Shown here: piece after piece, positions 23,499-46,930 of the stretch
Position numbering within the stretch: position 1 is the stretch's first letter
Layout of the letters: the number at the start of each line of letters is the position of its first letter
Source of the DNA: Glandiceps talaboti
Taxonomy: Eukaryota; Hemichordata; Enteropneusta; Spengelidae
Direction: 5' to 3'
NCBI RefSeq assembly: GCF_964340395.1
Contig: NC_135555.1
Span: 18,988,115 to 19,052,114 of the forward strand
Length of the DNA stretch: 64,000 nucleotides
The notes under the pieces: generated by a model
Told to the model about the DNA's origin: nothing
Database searches by the model: none
The model's input: the letters and a program-made list of their open reading frames with translations, nothing else
Made by a program: the position numbers and the translations under genes

Positions 23499-26217
23499 CT
23501 TTTGGAAAATATACTCTTTTATTTTTTCTTTAAAAGTTTAATGTTTTACTCAGATTTAATTCTAATGCTATATCTTCTCAAGTCTGAATAACTCATCACA
23601 CAAAAAATAACTCTTCAAGTTATCAGCACGTCACATTTTTTCACAAGAATGTGGGATCCCTTTTGATAAAAGACATAATGACACTTACAAAAAATGGAAC
23701 TGGATAGTTTTTTCCCATAAGAGGACCGGCAATATGTGCTCGAACAATTAGTAATTCTTTTAAAACTGTCGACAAAAGATATGATAATATTAAGCTGCTT
23801 GAGAGGGGGCCACTTAGAGAGGTGTGCACGCGTACGCGTTGCTGCGCCATGGCTCCCCTCAAAGACCCAGTGCCAAGACCATATGTAGTAGATTAAGAGA
23901 ACTCATTCAGAGTTTCTCTGACGATTCCATGATTTTTGTTTGTTTGTTTGCTTGTTTGTTTGTTTATTTATTTATCTTTTTATTTGTTTGCTTGTTTGTT
24001 TTGTGAATTTTGTCTATTTTGAATATACGAGGACTTTTTGAGATGAATGAAAGGGGAAGTCGATTGTTTATGTAGTGTGAATGACCTTCTGCAAGTGACG
24101 TCATTTCATTACTTTTGACGTGATTGAATATGATGACAGAAAAATTTAGTATCCTGTTATCTGGTATCATACATATTCTGTATGTCAGCCTCTCAATTTT
24201 GAGTTTACTCTCGCAGGTCCGTGTATCTGAACATCATAAATCACTTCAAATTTTTGTTAGCACGTCACGTGTTTTGGGAATGTGATAGGATACGTTTGAG
24301 CCACTCTAACCCAGATCAGGAACTTGGGATTCACACTATCTGAATGGTCAGTCTGTCCACTGAAGAAGACCACAGTGAGGAGCTCGTCGAAACTAATGCT
24401 AAAAGTATACATTTTTTTACAGGCACCAAATAGGTTTGGCGTGACTTTTCAAACTGATTCTGATTCTAATAACTTTTCAGACGTTAACGTAACGTCGCTT
24501 GGCTTGTTACAAACAAAGTGAATATTTCGTTCATTATGTGACGAAACACATTGATTTTAGAAAGGCTGCCCTCACACGCAAGTCGTGCTTACTCTTTTGT
24601 TTTTCTTGTGTAATTTCCACGCCCATATACATACACGTCATCCAAATTATTGTATTTCTTACAAGCTGCTTGTTCTCGTCATTGTTTATCGTGAAAATCG
24701 TTTATTAGCCCAAGACTGATAATTTCCTGTGTTACAAGAGAGTATGGAATAATCGTCCCTTGGCTCTGTTAAAGAGGATTAAACAAATAAACCATGACAA
24801 CGATATATGTACGTACACGTGATTGTGTGACGTCATGGCTATGATGAAGTTTGAATATTTTGAAGAAATTACTCTCATTTAAAATTACTCTCAATTGCAT
24901 TCACAAGGAAGGCGTTATATGGAACAGGGATACTGTAGAGTCTTGAAGAATCGGAGATGCTGATGATAAGGGTCTAATATGATAAACTAAATGCCTCATC
25001 GTTTTTCGCTTGCTCTTTTTGATGAACACCCAGAAAGTAACAAAAACCAACAACCTTTTAATAGTCAATCCATTTTGTACGTATTTTTATCATTGAAGGA
25101 ATGAAAGTTTTTCTTCGAAATTTAGTTAGAAGTGCGAAAATGAAGTTTTGCAATCGGATTGACGCCAGATTCTCCCCCCCCCCTGAACGAACGAAGTTCG
25201 CTTATTGAGTCTTTGTGACATTGTGCGAGCGTCCCATATCTTCCATACATTGGATGAAAGTCCAAAAAACCCCACAAACATGCACTGACAAAAACAATTT
25301 TTTGAGTATGATGCACGAATATTTGACGAAGCGTAAGCTTAAGGGTTTACGTTCTTAGCTTTTGAAAATCATCGTAACTACAGGCAGTAAAATTTCACTT
25401 GCGACAACATCAAAGTTCCCATATCAGGCTTGAGATGGTTTATTTATTCAAATGAGCATTTCAAATTTTAGGTTTTCTTTCACAATTTAATAATCAAATT
25501 AAATCTAAATGTAATGATCAAATTAAATCTAAACGAGGAAGCAGTTTGGTAATGTTATGACAATATGTAAAAGAAATCGAATACTTAAGGCAAGCCGCTT
25601 ACTAGAATTTTGAAATGTGCGGTCAATGGGTCCTAAATCCTAGAGTGTTATATGACCGAAACTAGAGATCATCAGTTCCACACCACTCCAAAGTAAACAG
25701 TCGCAGTTGAAATGCCCCCCCCCCCCCACCGTGAACTTGGCGTACACCAAGGAATGACATCACATTCTGGTCTCCCTCACCGATTTGCACAGCCTGCGGG
25801 CTTGCTAAGATCAACTGATAGCAAACCTAGCTGTGTGATGAAGTCATCAGTCACCAAAACAGACAGTGAGCATCCCAAACCACATACTCTAACTATCGAT
25901 GGCACAACTAATTTCAAAAAAGTTGAACGTTATGTTTTGGGAGACTAGCATGTTTTCCTTTTAATTTTCAGTGGTCCAGAACTGGGCAGTTATTCTCGCT
26001 TCGGTTTACTAAATACACAGCAAAACTACCAGAATTACGATATTTCATGAGAACTAAAAAAAAGCTTGAAAGTGATAATGATGATACTCATATACCTTCA
26101 TGTTCAATCACTGTCGCTAATAAGTTCACCATAGTCGACTAGTCTGTACACAGGGAACATAGGCGCAGTTAGTTTTCTTTACGAAAACAAACAAACAAAC
26201 AAACACATATAAATAAA

Positions 26218-26478
26218 ACTATACATACATACATACATACATACATACATACATACATACATACAAACTGTTTAACATACATACATACATACATACATAC
26301 ATACATACATACATACATACATACATACATACATACATACATACATACATACAAGCATACATACATACATGCATACATACATGCATACGTTCATACATAC
26401 ATACATACATACATACATACGTTCATACATACATACATACATACATACATACATACATTCATACATACGTTCATACAT
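26218..26478. repeat. (ATAC)n microsatellite
   Basis: About 60 ATAC units with scattered GCATAC and GTTCAT variants. Confidence 0.97.
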
Positions 26479-26865
26479 AAACAAACAAATAAATACTGAA
26501 TCACATCAACAATAGAGTAATCACGAATCAGTATCAGCAATAATGAACGTTTCGCAGTATCAAGAATTAGCGAGTGCATAATTTCCTATATCTGCACAAT
26601 AGTTTCCTATATCTACACCAAGTAGTATATTTTTTATGCCCTAAACAAATGTCATAATTTGACTTCCCATCAGTAAAACAACCACCTCGCTAGAACAAAC
26701 ATACTTAGAACTCAAATTATGTACCATGCTATTGACATCAAAATCAACAGAACGGCTGCAATTCCGACGACTTTTGAGCTGTAACTCTGTTGTATCTTGT
26801 CGTTTTGAATAATCTCGTTAGACCTTTAACCACCCGGGTACGCTATTTGAATAGCTATCGACAGT

Positions 26866-27775
26866 CATTCGTGCCTTTTTTGCTACTTTCATCTGAAACA
26901 AAGTCGTCGCCTCGCTCCGTAGGTCGACTACTAATGCGTACTGACAGGAACTGAGTGCAAAAGGCACGAACGACTGTTCTTCCTTGCCGCGCCCTCACAC
27001 GATAACAGTAAGAACATTTTTACTGCAGTATATTTGAAATTTGGGGTCATCGTTCTCAAAGCTTGTCAACTAAAATCAACATGGCGTCGCCAGTGTCACC
27101 AAGTGAGTTAACAGTTCAAGACGCATTGGAAAAACTTGGATATTCACACGTGAAAGACTTTCAGAGAAGAAAAATTATGTGCATGATAACAGTCCATGAG
27201 TTGGAGCCAATTGAGCTCCTTCAACTCGCAGCTAGCTAGTAGACTGTACATATACACGGCACCATAGACTAGTGAGCGTATGAGTATGACATTGTCAATG
27301 AAATTGTTGGGCATTGAGGTCGTCCAACAACGTCATTTACAAATGTCAAAAAATGCGCGGTTTCAAGCTTTCACAAAGAAAGATAGGAAAGGAAAATTAC
27401 TTCATTATGACCATCAAAATACATTTATGGGTTCAAATTTGTGCTGCAGTGTACGTGTATATGCGTTGAATGTTGAGTGAACTGTATGTAAATCATATGA
27501 TAGAGTAAAGCCCAATTCCATGACATCACACCATGAATAAGTAAAAGAAAGGGAGATGACAGTCACTCGTGCCTCCGGCACTTGCTGATCAGTATGCGGT
27601 TATAATATTGCTCTTGATCGGAGCAAGGCAATGACTTTAGTCTTAGATAACACGTAGCAAAAAATGCACAAATGACTGTCGACAGTCTTCGTGCCTCCGA
27701 CACTCGCTGTAGCAAAAAAGGCATGAACGACTGTCGACAGTCTACGACCAATGCTCCTAGAGGCTCAATCCATTT
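26866..27775. repeat. Cluster of palindromic GACAGTCRTTCGTGCC modules
   Basis: The module CGACAGTCATTCGTGCC at about 26868 is repeated inverted as GGCACGAACGACTGT at about 26977-26991. Related modules occur at about 27558 and 27674, with inverted forms ending near 27685 and 27741. GTAGCAAAAAA stretches accompany several of them. The pieces on both sides of the 52-aa fragment at 27081-27239 suggest a foldback-type element of about 900 bp. A single further module lies at about 52808. Family unknown. Confidence 0.5.
27081..27239 (+). pseudogene. 52-aa fragment resembling a RecQ-like helicase N-terminus
   Basis: ATG at 27081 opens a 52-codon frame starting MASPVSPSELTVQDALEKLG and continuing YSHVKDFQRRKI. 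The L-G-Y-x-x-x-K-x-F-Q-R pattern is that of the segment preceding motif I in RecQ/DEAD-type helicases. After this the reading becomes unrelated and ends at TAG 27237-27239, with no ATP-binding motif. It lies within a palindromic repeat cluster, so it may be a gene fragment carried by an element. The similarity is short and recognised by eye only. Confidence 0.3.
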
Positions 27776-28410
27776 ACCTGTCTGCTTAATCCAAGCACAA
27801 ACAATGGTGGCACATTTGTAACAGGATTTTCTTCTCTTCATTGTCTGTAAATAACATTGGCATATGAATTCCTTGGCTTTTAATTCACTATCTATGACAA
27901 ACAGTGTTTCTAGATCGTGATATAACATGTATGTTCTCAAGTGGCAATTGTACTTTTTTATAATTGTCTCTTTATTGTACAAGGCTGGGAGTACCGTTAC
28001 AAATCAAAACAGGAAGTACACACAGTTACTGAACATCACACACAAAAGATGAACAATGTTCATATTTGTAGTTGACCTAATAAACTTAAATTTTTATACA
28101 TGAAAACAACTCTTTTCCTGTAGACTGACCAATTTATACTTATAACAATGTCGTCTTGAAACTGACAAATTAGCAATGAGTGATTTCTAACTTATGATTT
28201 AAAAGTTGATATTTAGATAGACATTTCTAAATTAGCCGTCTAAACTTCTAGCTAAACTTTCTAAACTTATAAAGTTTAGATTTAGATTTTTAGACACTTC
28301 TAATTTAGCTTTCTAAACTTCAAGTTAAACTTTCTAAACTGGCGAATACACAATTCTGCACTGCACTGTACTGTACTGTACTTGTTGGCATCCAGACTAC
28401 AAAATCCCAT

Positions 28411-28602
28411 ACATACATACATACATACATACATACATACATACATACATACATACATACATGTACATGTACATACATGTACATACATGGATGCATGCAG
28501 GCATACATACATACATACATACATACATACATACATACATACATACGCGGACGCGCGCACGCACGCACACACACACACGCGCGCACGCACGCATGCATGC
28601 AT
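28411..28602. repeat. (ATAC)n with CG-rich CGCACG tail
   Basis: ATAC repeats with TACATG interruptions, then an alternating purine-pyrimidine CGCGCACGCACACACA segment at about 28548-28595. That segment could adopt Z-DNA. Confidence 0.95.
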
Positions 28603-29157
28603 ACACATACAGCACTATAGTGGTGTATGGTGATAGGTAATATTAGATGACTCATGTACCTTAACGACCTTGTAATCTACATTATGTAATGTCATGCTAA
28701 GATCACAAGCCATTGTGTCTGACAGGTTTCACAGAGGTGTTGGCTTCTTTTGGTGTTATACTCTAGACGAGTGTTAAACGGAATCAAAAGTGAAGGTATG
28801 CTCTTAAATGTGTACAGTTAATGAAATGCTGTAGGCTTGGTGTTTCACTCATGTGACATGACATTTATGACACCCTCAGACAACTTCTAATACAAAAGAA
28901 ACATAGCCGTGCACAGTGGGGATGTAGAAGTAGTCTTGTTGAAATGTTGATTATCAGTTAGAAAATAAACACCATTAAAATTATCAAGTCGATGTGTAAA
29001 CCTGTCTTTACTGCACTGTTTCGTAAAACAATAGCAATGTTTTTCACTGTTCAATGTAATTGGGCAAAGGATCCGGCTGTGTTTATTGTGTCTCAGTCAA
29101 AAACTAATATCAAAACCTACTTATTCTTATAGGATTACTCCACAAATATATACATCC

Positions 29158-29165
29158 TGACGTCA
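29158..29165. promoter_or_regulatory. CRE-like palindrome TGACGTCA
   Basis: A perfect 8-bp cAMP-response-element consensus ends two bases before the ATG of the sulfotransferase-like gene. If the acceptor at about 29133 is used, it is in the 5' untranslated part of the coding exon. Functional use is speculative. Confidence 0.3.
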
Positions 29166-29167
29166 TC

Positions 29168-29950
29168 ATGTCCGAAAAGAGAGTAATTGTATGGTCTGCT
29201 CCACGATGTTTGTCATCTGTGTTTCTTCGAGTTATTTCAAACTCGCCAGGTGTAAAAGCTTATCATGAATTGTATTCCTGGGCGTATCACTACGGAGAGG
29301 AACGACTGAGTGGAAGGTACAACAGCCAACCTATTATACCAGGCTTCAAATTTGGGGATGTGAAAAACACACTGGATGGGCCACACCGTAAAGGAGAGTC
29401 GGTGGTATTAAAAGATATAGCACATCGTGTTCTGACCAGATTGGATTCAATACCTTCTGGATATCAACATACATTTCTGATTCGTAACCCAACCAAGTCA
29501 ATCGTATCTTTGTATAAACTTGGTCAACGGTTCCCTCAAGATTGTAATGGCGACCATTTACCATCAGATAACGGTGGATCCCAACCAATGTGGAAGATGT
29601 ATAGTTACTTGGTCAGTCATGTGACAAACGGTGAACCAATTATAGTTGTTGATGCGGATGATCTTCAACGGGATCCGTCAGGAATGTTCAGGAAATACTG
29701 TGACGCTGTCGGCTTGGACTATGATGACAGTATGTTATGCTGGTCAGCTGGGGATCGACCGTATTACATGGATTCCTGCACTGATTATGATCACTGGTTC
29801 CAGAACGTGTTTGAAAGCGACGGATTTAAACAGTCGTTATCTGATCATACTACCAATCTGTCCACTCTACCGATTAAAGTTCAACAAACTATAGAAGAAT
29901 CAATGCCATATTACAAAATGTTACACGACTTAAGACTGAGGCTAGAGTAG
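29168..29950 (+). CDS. P-loop sulfotransferase-like protein, 260 aa
   Basis: A single uninterrupted frame encodes a 260-aa soluble protein of the sulfotransferase-like P-loop superfamily. The N-terminus RVIVWSAPRCLSSVFLRVI (5-23) is the variant 5'-phosphosulfate-binding loop, with SAPRCLSS in place of the usual RSGT. RNPTKSIVSLY at about 106-116 matches the 3'-phosphate-binding R-x-P...S motif. This N-terminal pattern (WSAPRSxSxxFxR) is that of bacterial sulfotransferase-family proteins and of plant proteins named branched-chain aminotransferase-like. A pyrimidine-rich acceptor (TTATTCTTATAG, about 29123-29133) suggests an upstream non-coding exon. There is no signal peptide or membrane segment, unlike Golgi sulfotransferases, so a cytosolic role is likely. 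Substrate unknown. An AATAAA lies about 490 bp past the stop. Confidence 0.85.
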   Translation: MSEKRVIVWSAPRCLSSVFLRVISNSPGVKAYHELYSWAYHYGEERLSGRYNSQPIIPGFKFGDVKNTLDGPHRKGESVVLKDIAHRVLTRLDSIPSGYQHTFLIRNPTKSIVSLYKLGQRFPQDCNGDHLPSDNGGSQPMWKMYSYLVSHVTNGEPIIVVDADDLQRDPSGMFRKYCDAVGLDYDDSMLCWSAGDRPYYMDSCTDYDHWFQNVFESDGFKQSLSDHTTNLSTLPIKVQQTIEESMPYYKMLHDLRLRLE

Positions 29951-30249
29951 CGGTCAAAGGTCAGGTCATTTGTCGTCTGAGTAAAGGCTCTGAGAGATTA
30001 AGAACATGTGTGCATTGTTATTGTTGATGACAGGAAATTTCATATGTGTGATACTCATCACTATACGAAAAGTCATATTGACCTTGTCTTTCCATCGGGG
30101 TAAATCTTGGGCAGATAGGATGTGTAAAATGTGGTGAATATGAGACGAAGCTCCACCTTTGACTTGATTTACCCACTGTGATCTCTCACCTGGGGGTTGT
30201 AGACAGTCAAAGGTGGTACTGTGTCTCGTACTACCCCTGGACAGAGATG

Positions 30250-30312
30250 GTGGTTAAGTGGGTCACAGGTAGGGTAAAGGTTGGGTAAAGGTGGGTAAAT
30301 TTGATTTTTCGT
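30250..30312 (+). repeat. Dispersed repeat R2, copy 1
   Basis: GTGGGTCACAGGTAGGG followed by GGGTAAATTTGA is matched in reverse orientation at 42617-42675. It lies in the 3' flank of the sulfotransferase-like gene. Confidence 0.5.
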
Positions 30313-31068
30313 TTATTCCACTTGAATATATGTAATGCTGTTTTTTTGGTATGAAAGGGTGTTATTTGGCCTATGCAGTGTTGAAGTTGCAGAATGGAAG
30401 CAATTTGTAAGTTTTATTTCACCACAAAAATTAACGATTAATAAATAACTAAACAAATCGATCGATCGATCAATTACATGCTCACTGCACCCTGTACTGT
30501 AATCGAATGACCGCAATCTGTAACGGATTATGAACACATTGACATTTTTATTTCCCTTTCCAAACTGTACAAGGAGATAAACGTGTGTATACTTGAATAA
30601 AGAGATAAAAGCACCAGTTCTTATAAATAATGTACTCATTTGATTATTAATTCATGTACAGCTTTATACTCTTTCTTCAATTGCCAACTACTATAGAAAG
30701 TTGTACTAACGAGCTAGTGTCAATAAGCATGTAATTCATTAAGATTTTTTTGTTAAATGTCATTGCATGTAAAGACTACTTTTCATGATAACATTCCGTC
30801 CAGTACGATGATGTATTAGAAAAACTAACTAGTTGACATTTCAATATTCTATAGAGCATGCGCATTACAAATTAAACATTTCAAGATCGCACGCAATTAT
30901 GGTTTAAATGTAATTGCGCACTGGCATTGGGACGATTTCGAAAGAGGAAACGGGTGCCCTTTATTTGTTCCATCAATAATCGTCAGTGTGTTGTAAAACG
31001 TAGACTTCTTGGTTATCACTGAAAGTAAAACATTATTCAAGCCAAAAATTTGAACGCTTGGCACCAGA

Positions 31069-42020
<10,952 letters not shown>

Positions 42021-42616
42021 ATTATCCGAATATTTGTTTTAGTAGGGTTATTAATACATTTTCCGCGGAGACAAGCTATTGCTAGCACTCATGATCATCA
42101 CAGAATGAATAATACCATATGATTCAAGTACATAATATTATTTCTTAGTAAAGTATATATGTGGAAAAATGTACAAAAAGTCACAAAAGTTATAGTTTAT
42201 ATTTTAATATTCAACTTTCAAAAATTGTACTGGGAAGTGCTCCCAACGATTTTCTCCTTACACCAAACTACACTTTCTACAGAAATGCATTCAGGTTTAC
42301 GACTGCTTGTTGTCGCTTTAGAACCGTCAAGACTTTCGCGATCAGTCCACAGGCTATCCTAGAGTAACACAGACCATGCAAACATAGCACCTATGGGATC
42401 CGTGTGGGTAATTATCTCTGACTGTTTGAGTCATTACACCAGGAATCCACCAAATTCACACTCGTTATAGTTAGTGCAGCACTGGAGTGTAAGTAACACA
42501 GAAAAGACAATGCATTATTTTAGTAAGGACTGATCATGAATGTGATTATGACGTGTAAGCCTCAGTGCTTGAAATCACACGTATTTTGTATTTTTGTGTA
42601 TCTATAGTATATACAC

Positions 42617-42675
42617 AAAAAGTCGAATTTACCCATCTTTGTCCAAGTAACCCTACCTGTGACCCACCTACATGT
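42617..42675 (-). repeat. Dispersed repeat R2, copy 2
   Basis: Reverse complement of 30250-30312 (CCCTACCTGTGACCCAC and neighbouring bases). Confidence 0.5.
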
Positions 42676-43564
42676 TTTTTTTCTTCTGATTTTGGAAGTT
42701 GGAAGTGGGAAGTCAGAAGTTAGAAGTCGGAAGTCGGAATTTCGAAGTCCCCTGTCGGCTTTCGTAGTCCCGCCTACCGTGAGTGTGACATAAACTTTGT
42801 TACAATAGCCAGGGATAAAAGTGCATGAGTTATTACTAACTTTCCTGTGAACAGGGTGCGAGAATAGGAGAAAGTTGCTTTACTGTGTTTTGGCGCCCTC
42901 ACATGGTGAGATTGAGAGAGTATAGAATGGGACTCCAGGAGGACAGAGTTGATACACAATTCATTGATTAGAGCAAAGACAAATGTGGCAACCGCCAATT
43001 ATTGTGAGATATTTCAATGAAATTGTAATATTATATTATATTTTGCCAGGTGAATACCCTGGAAATCTTCTATAAATAGTTTTAAGTTGAAATACTTTTT
43101 TCGTGCATAACAAGCAACAAGTGTAGTGACCAAATATTTTCTATTCGATTTCTAAGAGGTACAAAAAATCTGTTTTGTAAAAAAATCACATTTGATCAAA
43201 TTCTTATTACTTTCAATGTTACATATAGACCTTCCTTAATGTATCAATTTATATAGAATTAAAAGTATGCACATTTCAAATATATAGTCTAATTACAGAA
43301 ACCATTAATTATATATATGCCATTTGGTTAATGGTTAACGTATGTACCAAATTTAGAAATTATATTGGATTTGTAGTATGCCTTCCAAAGATATAGCCTA
43401 ATTACTTATAGCCATTAATTATGCAAATGACTAGTTTATGTTCACTGGATTTTTACTAAAATCTTATCAGTTCTTGCCATTACCTCAGGGAAGATGTGTA
43501 GCAAATTTCATTAGAATGGATGCAGTCGTTTTTGAGATATCGTGTCCACAGACAACAAACTGGC

Positions 43565-43574
43565 GGGCAGACAA

Positions 43575-43606
<32 letters not shown>

Positions 43607-43652
43607 GCAGGCAGACAGACAGACAGACAGAAAGACAGACAGACAGACAGAC
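43565..43652. repeat. (AGAC)n microsatellite
   Basis: AGAC repeats with AGGC variants. They directly follow a segment reading GTTTTTGAGATATCGTGTCC, a non-coding text often placed before AGAC repeats in invertebrate genomes, so the two probably form one dispersed element. Confidence 0.9.
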
Positions 43653-43799
43653 AGAAACATAGCATAACACCCCCCCCTTACGAGAGGCCAGGTAATGAGA
43701 ATTAGCCTTAGTGGCTAAAAAGAGAAATATGACAATAAGGGGGACATCTATGCTTCTGCTTTATTGACACAATATTTCCGCCAAATAAATTCTCGTAAA

Positions 43800-44065
43800 C
43801 GCATTTTAAAGGAATGATGTCATGGAAATTAAACACTGATGATGGGTAATTTAATAATTAATGATTTTCGATAATTAGGCAATATCTTAGGTATGCAAGT
43901 TTCAAATTTCATATGGGTTTCTATAATTCATTTTCCAATTAAGGGGTACATCATGTATGATAGCTAAAGCTCGGAATTTTGCATTCCAACAATGTGTTTA
44001 GGAAGAAATATCTATGATTTTTGCCCTTATGGGAGGCGTTCAGTTTAAATCTCGTTAAATATGCA
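43800..44065. repeat. Dispersed repeat R3, copy 1
   Basis: Matches 58060-58440 in the same orientation. Shared pieces are GATAATTAGGCAATATCTT, AATTAAGGGGT(A/G)CATCATG, TTGCATTCCAACAAT and GAGGC(G/A)TTCAGTT. No coding potential. Confidence 0.7.
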
Positions 44066-45193
44066 AGTCTTTTCAAGATGAGTTCCCTATTACCATAAAT
44101 AGCATAACCAATATTAAAAAGAGGTCAAATGTCATACAGGGGACATTTAAAGTTCGATTGTACCCTTTTGTATATGAATGGCTGTTTATCTTGTGGTCTA
44201 TACTGTTGAGTCTAAGACAAGGACACAATGACGTCACTGTAGATATGTAAAACAGTTGATATCACTGCTCACAACTGCACGTAGTTTGATCGCATTTTGA
44301 CGATCATTGATAGTATCCTGCATTTTGTATCATTTAAGTCTGGTATCGGAAAGTACTCAACCAGAACACGGCAGTTAAATTGTGTGATTGCTTTATTTCG
44401 AACAAATAAAAAAATTAATACACAACAATTTTTTTAATTTCGATAAGTTTCAGTAATATGGACTTTCAGTATATTTTACAAATTACAGTGTGGATAATGT
44501 GTTTACGGTTCTGCGTTTGTTAAATTAGAACGGTCTGTTGTATGCATCTCCTTTACTTAGCCATGGTTACCACGTACTGACCTCTTCTTTTCAAGTTTCC
44601 TAAGGAGAGGCCAGCGGTCGCCCTGCCGACGAATGATAAAATGACATCATGTGGCAAAGTTCACTTGCTGCATGCTTGTTGACAAATACCATGTACCACA
44701 TTAAACACAGCCACCTGTGAAAGTTATTCCAATGTATTGAATGTAAGTCACGTAGGGGCTGTTTTGTTAAATTCTATTCAAGAACTTGAATTGGTTTGGG
44801 CTGTGTTAGCTTCGACGTACTATCCGAAGTGTTGTTGTTTTTACTAAATATGAACCACAGTTCTATACTGTCAGGCAAATAAATCTGGACCGTAAATGTG
44901 AACGCCATAAAATCACTAATAGTGACAATTTAATATTGTGAAACAGAGAAGCTGAAAAATATCGTTCTCAACTAACGGATATTATAATGATTGATGACTA
45001 TGGATTAATAAGATCATAGTTCATCTATACGTGTATTTTGTGGTATGTGGGCGCTAATCAATATATAATTTTCTACAGTTATCATTGATTTCTTGGAAAT
45101 GAAGACCGACATATCTTCCATCAAATGTCATCACGGTTAATATATCCTACCATTAAATGTAAAAATGTCTTCGAGACAAATTCCGTGCTTAAG

Positions 45194-46930
45194 TTAAACC
45201 CTGACTTCTGCATACACTGTACTCTCAACAGTCTCGTTGATTACCATGCTTCGTTTCTTAATGTTCAAAATGGGTTTAGTTGTTGACAAGTCGAGTTCAG
45301 CGTAGGTCAACTCCTCTACATTACTACTTGTATATCAGTCTCATCTTGTTCAACGTATGATTTGTTTGTATCGACAGCAATGGTGCTTTCAGGGACTTTT
45401 GCTTCAGAGTTACGTTTCTTTTTCGACATGTCAACCTCCGAGTACATAACGCTTGTATCACTAATATCTTGTTCTAGATTCTCCTTCTCAGATTTGATGC
45501 CTTTCTCTTCATGGACATTAATATCGATCTCACTGTGTTGTTGATCTGATTCTTTCGAACTTGAATATGGTGATATCTCTTCTCTGTTATTATCACAACT
45601 CTCATAACAGACATTCTCTCTTGAGATGAATTCATCTGATGATTTATTCTGTGTTGAGTTTCTTCGTGATTTCATAACACAAACTATCACGATGATAATG
45701 ATGATAAGTACAATAACGAACCCAAAACCACCAACAGCGCCCCCAATGATGATTTGTATATCCATATTACCTTCTTGATTGTCAGCCACAGAATTGGTTA
45801 CATCGGTCTCCATGTTCGTTTTACTTACACCTTTCATTGTTGTGTGAACCTGAGTGTACATGTACATATCGTTTGTTTTTGAAATCTGTTTAGTTTCTAA
45901 TGATACTTCACTTTCTTTGACAGTTGTAGTTTCCATGGTGACTGGTGTTGGTGACATATTTACAGTAAAAGTCACTGAGCTTCTGTAGGAGCCAATAGCA
46001 TTAGTAGCTGTACAAGTGACTGTATATTCCCCATTATCTTCCATCAAAAATCCTGTAATTGATAGTGTTTTGTTTACATTGGAAAGTTCAATATTACTAC
46101 TCCCTTGTGTGAATCTAGGAATATCTGGTAAAGTCCATTCGTACTTCTCCACCGCTGGGTTTGCTTCTGTATCACATGTGAAAGTGATGAGAGTATCTTC
46201 TTCTGAGACGGTTTGAGAAGAAGACATGATTTGTATACTTGGCTTATACTGAACGTTGAATGGTCCGAGTTGACAAGTTCTGTTTGATGCAAACAACGGA
46301 TGATAGCTTGTACAAGAAAACGATGCTTGGGATTCTACTTTAGTCGCTGTCCATACATGTTGAATAAAAATGTAGCTGTTGCTTCCCTGAAGTCCACTTT
46401 CTGTAGTTGCTATAGGCCGTGTTCTGTTACCTACCTTATACCATTGTAGTACTATTTTTGGAACGCCACTTGGATCTGTTGAACATGTCAAATTAACCTT
46501 CTCACCTTCAATGACATTGAAATCATTTTGTCCGTGAAAACCAATGGCGCATTGAAGATCCCCAGTTTCGGGGTAAACAGAAATTCGTACGTATGCTATT
46601 TCTGACTGTATGACAGGAGTATTCGCAAGTCCTGTCACAGTACATACATATCGTCCATGAGAAGTATCGGCTTGAATCAGAACATTGCATGTAGACTGCT
46701 GTCCTGATATTGAATACATGACAGAATAACGATTGTCAGTCAAACCAGTGACGACATAGACAATTCCTGCTCCACTTATTGCAGTTCCGTCTTTGTACCA
46801 TACCACCTTCTGATCTGATTGAAGGCGTTTAACGATGCACGACAATTAAAGTAAGGGTTTCTTGGTGTTACTATACGTAAATACCAAGCTCTGGTGGGAA
46901 GGCTGAGTGACGAACGAAGGTTCCTGGGTA
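45194..46930 (-). pseudogene. Intronless immunoglobulin-superfamily receptor, damaged
   Basis: The open frame 46845-45316 (509 codons) encodes three Ig-like domains (about 1-92, 95-200, 203-296, with paired Cys and WYKDG, LQWYK and YEWTL strands). A linker, one membrane segment (about 365-392) and a cytoplasmic tail follow, with VMYSEV, an ITIM-like motif. The tail seems cut short. After the stop at 45318-45316 the next frame continues to 45194 with LTYAEL and VYAEV, two textbook ITIM-type motifs. A one-base shift would explain this. Upstream of 46845 the same frame reads EPSFVTQPS, a normal Ig-domain start, beyond an in-frame TAA at 46857-46855. No signal peptide exon was found. No intron interrupts three domains plus tail, which suggests a retrocopy or pseudogene of an inhibitory receptor. 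Sequencing error cannot be excluded. Confidence 0.65.

Larger units (their letters stand above)
22991..29130. other. Intergenic region, mostly repeats
   Basis: No spliced gene is recognisable. It contains three tetranucleotide microsatellites, a palindromic repeat cluster at 26866-27775 with a RecQ-like fragment, and AT-rich sequence. Short frames at 23641-23862, 25712-25948 and elsewhere have no motif or splice support. Confidence 0.5.
42021..45193. other. Intergenic, dispersed repeats only
   Basis: Between the channel gene and the immunoglobulin receptor copy. It holds an R2 fragment (42617-42675), a GGAAGTCGGAAGTC tract at about 42695-42745, an AGAC microsatellite and dispersed repeat R3. 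No coding exon is recognised. Confidence 0.5.

Noticed and set aside
24318-24410. CTGAAGA...GTCGAAAC resembling a second hammerhead
   Set aside because: The flanking arms do not pair as stem I and stem III is absent. It looks like a dispersed-repeat text, not a ribozyme.
27563-27982. 139-codon minus-strand frame
   Set aside because: It runs through the palindromic GACAGTC modules and has no recognisable domain or splice support.
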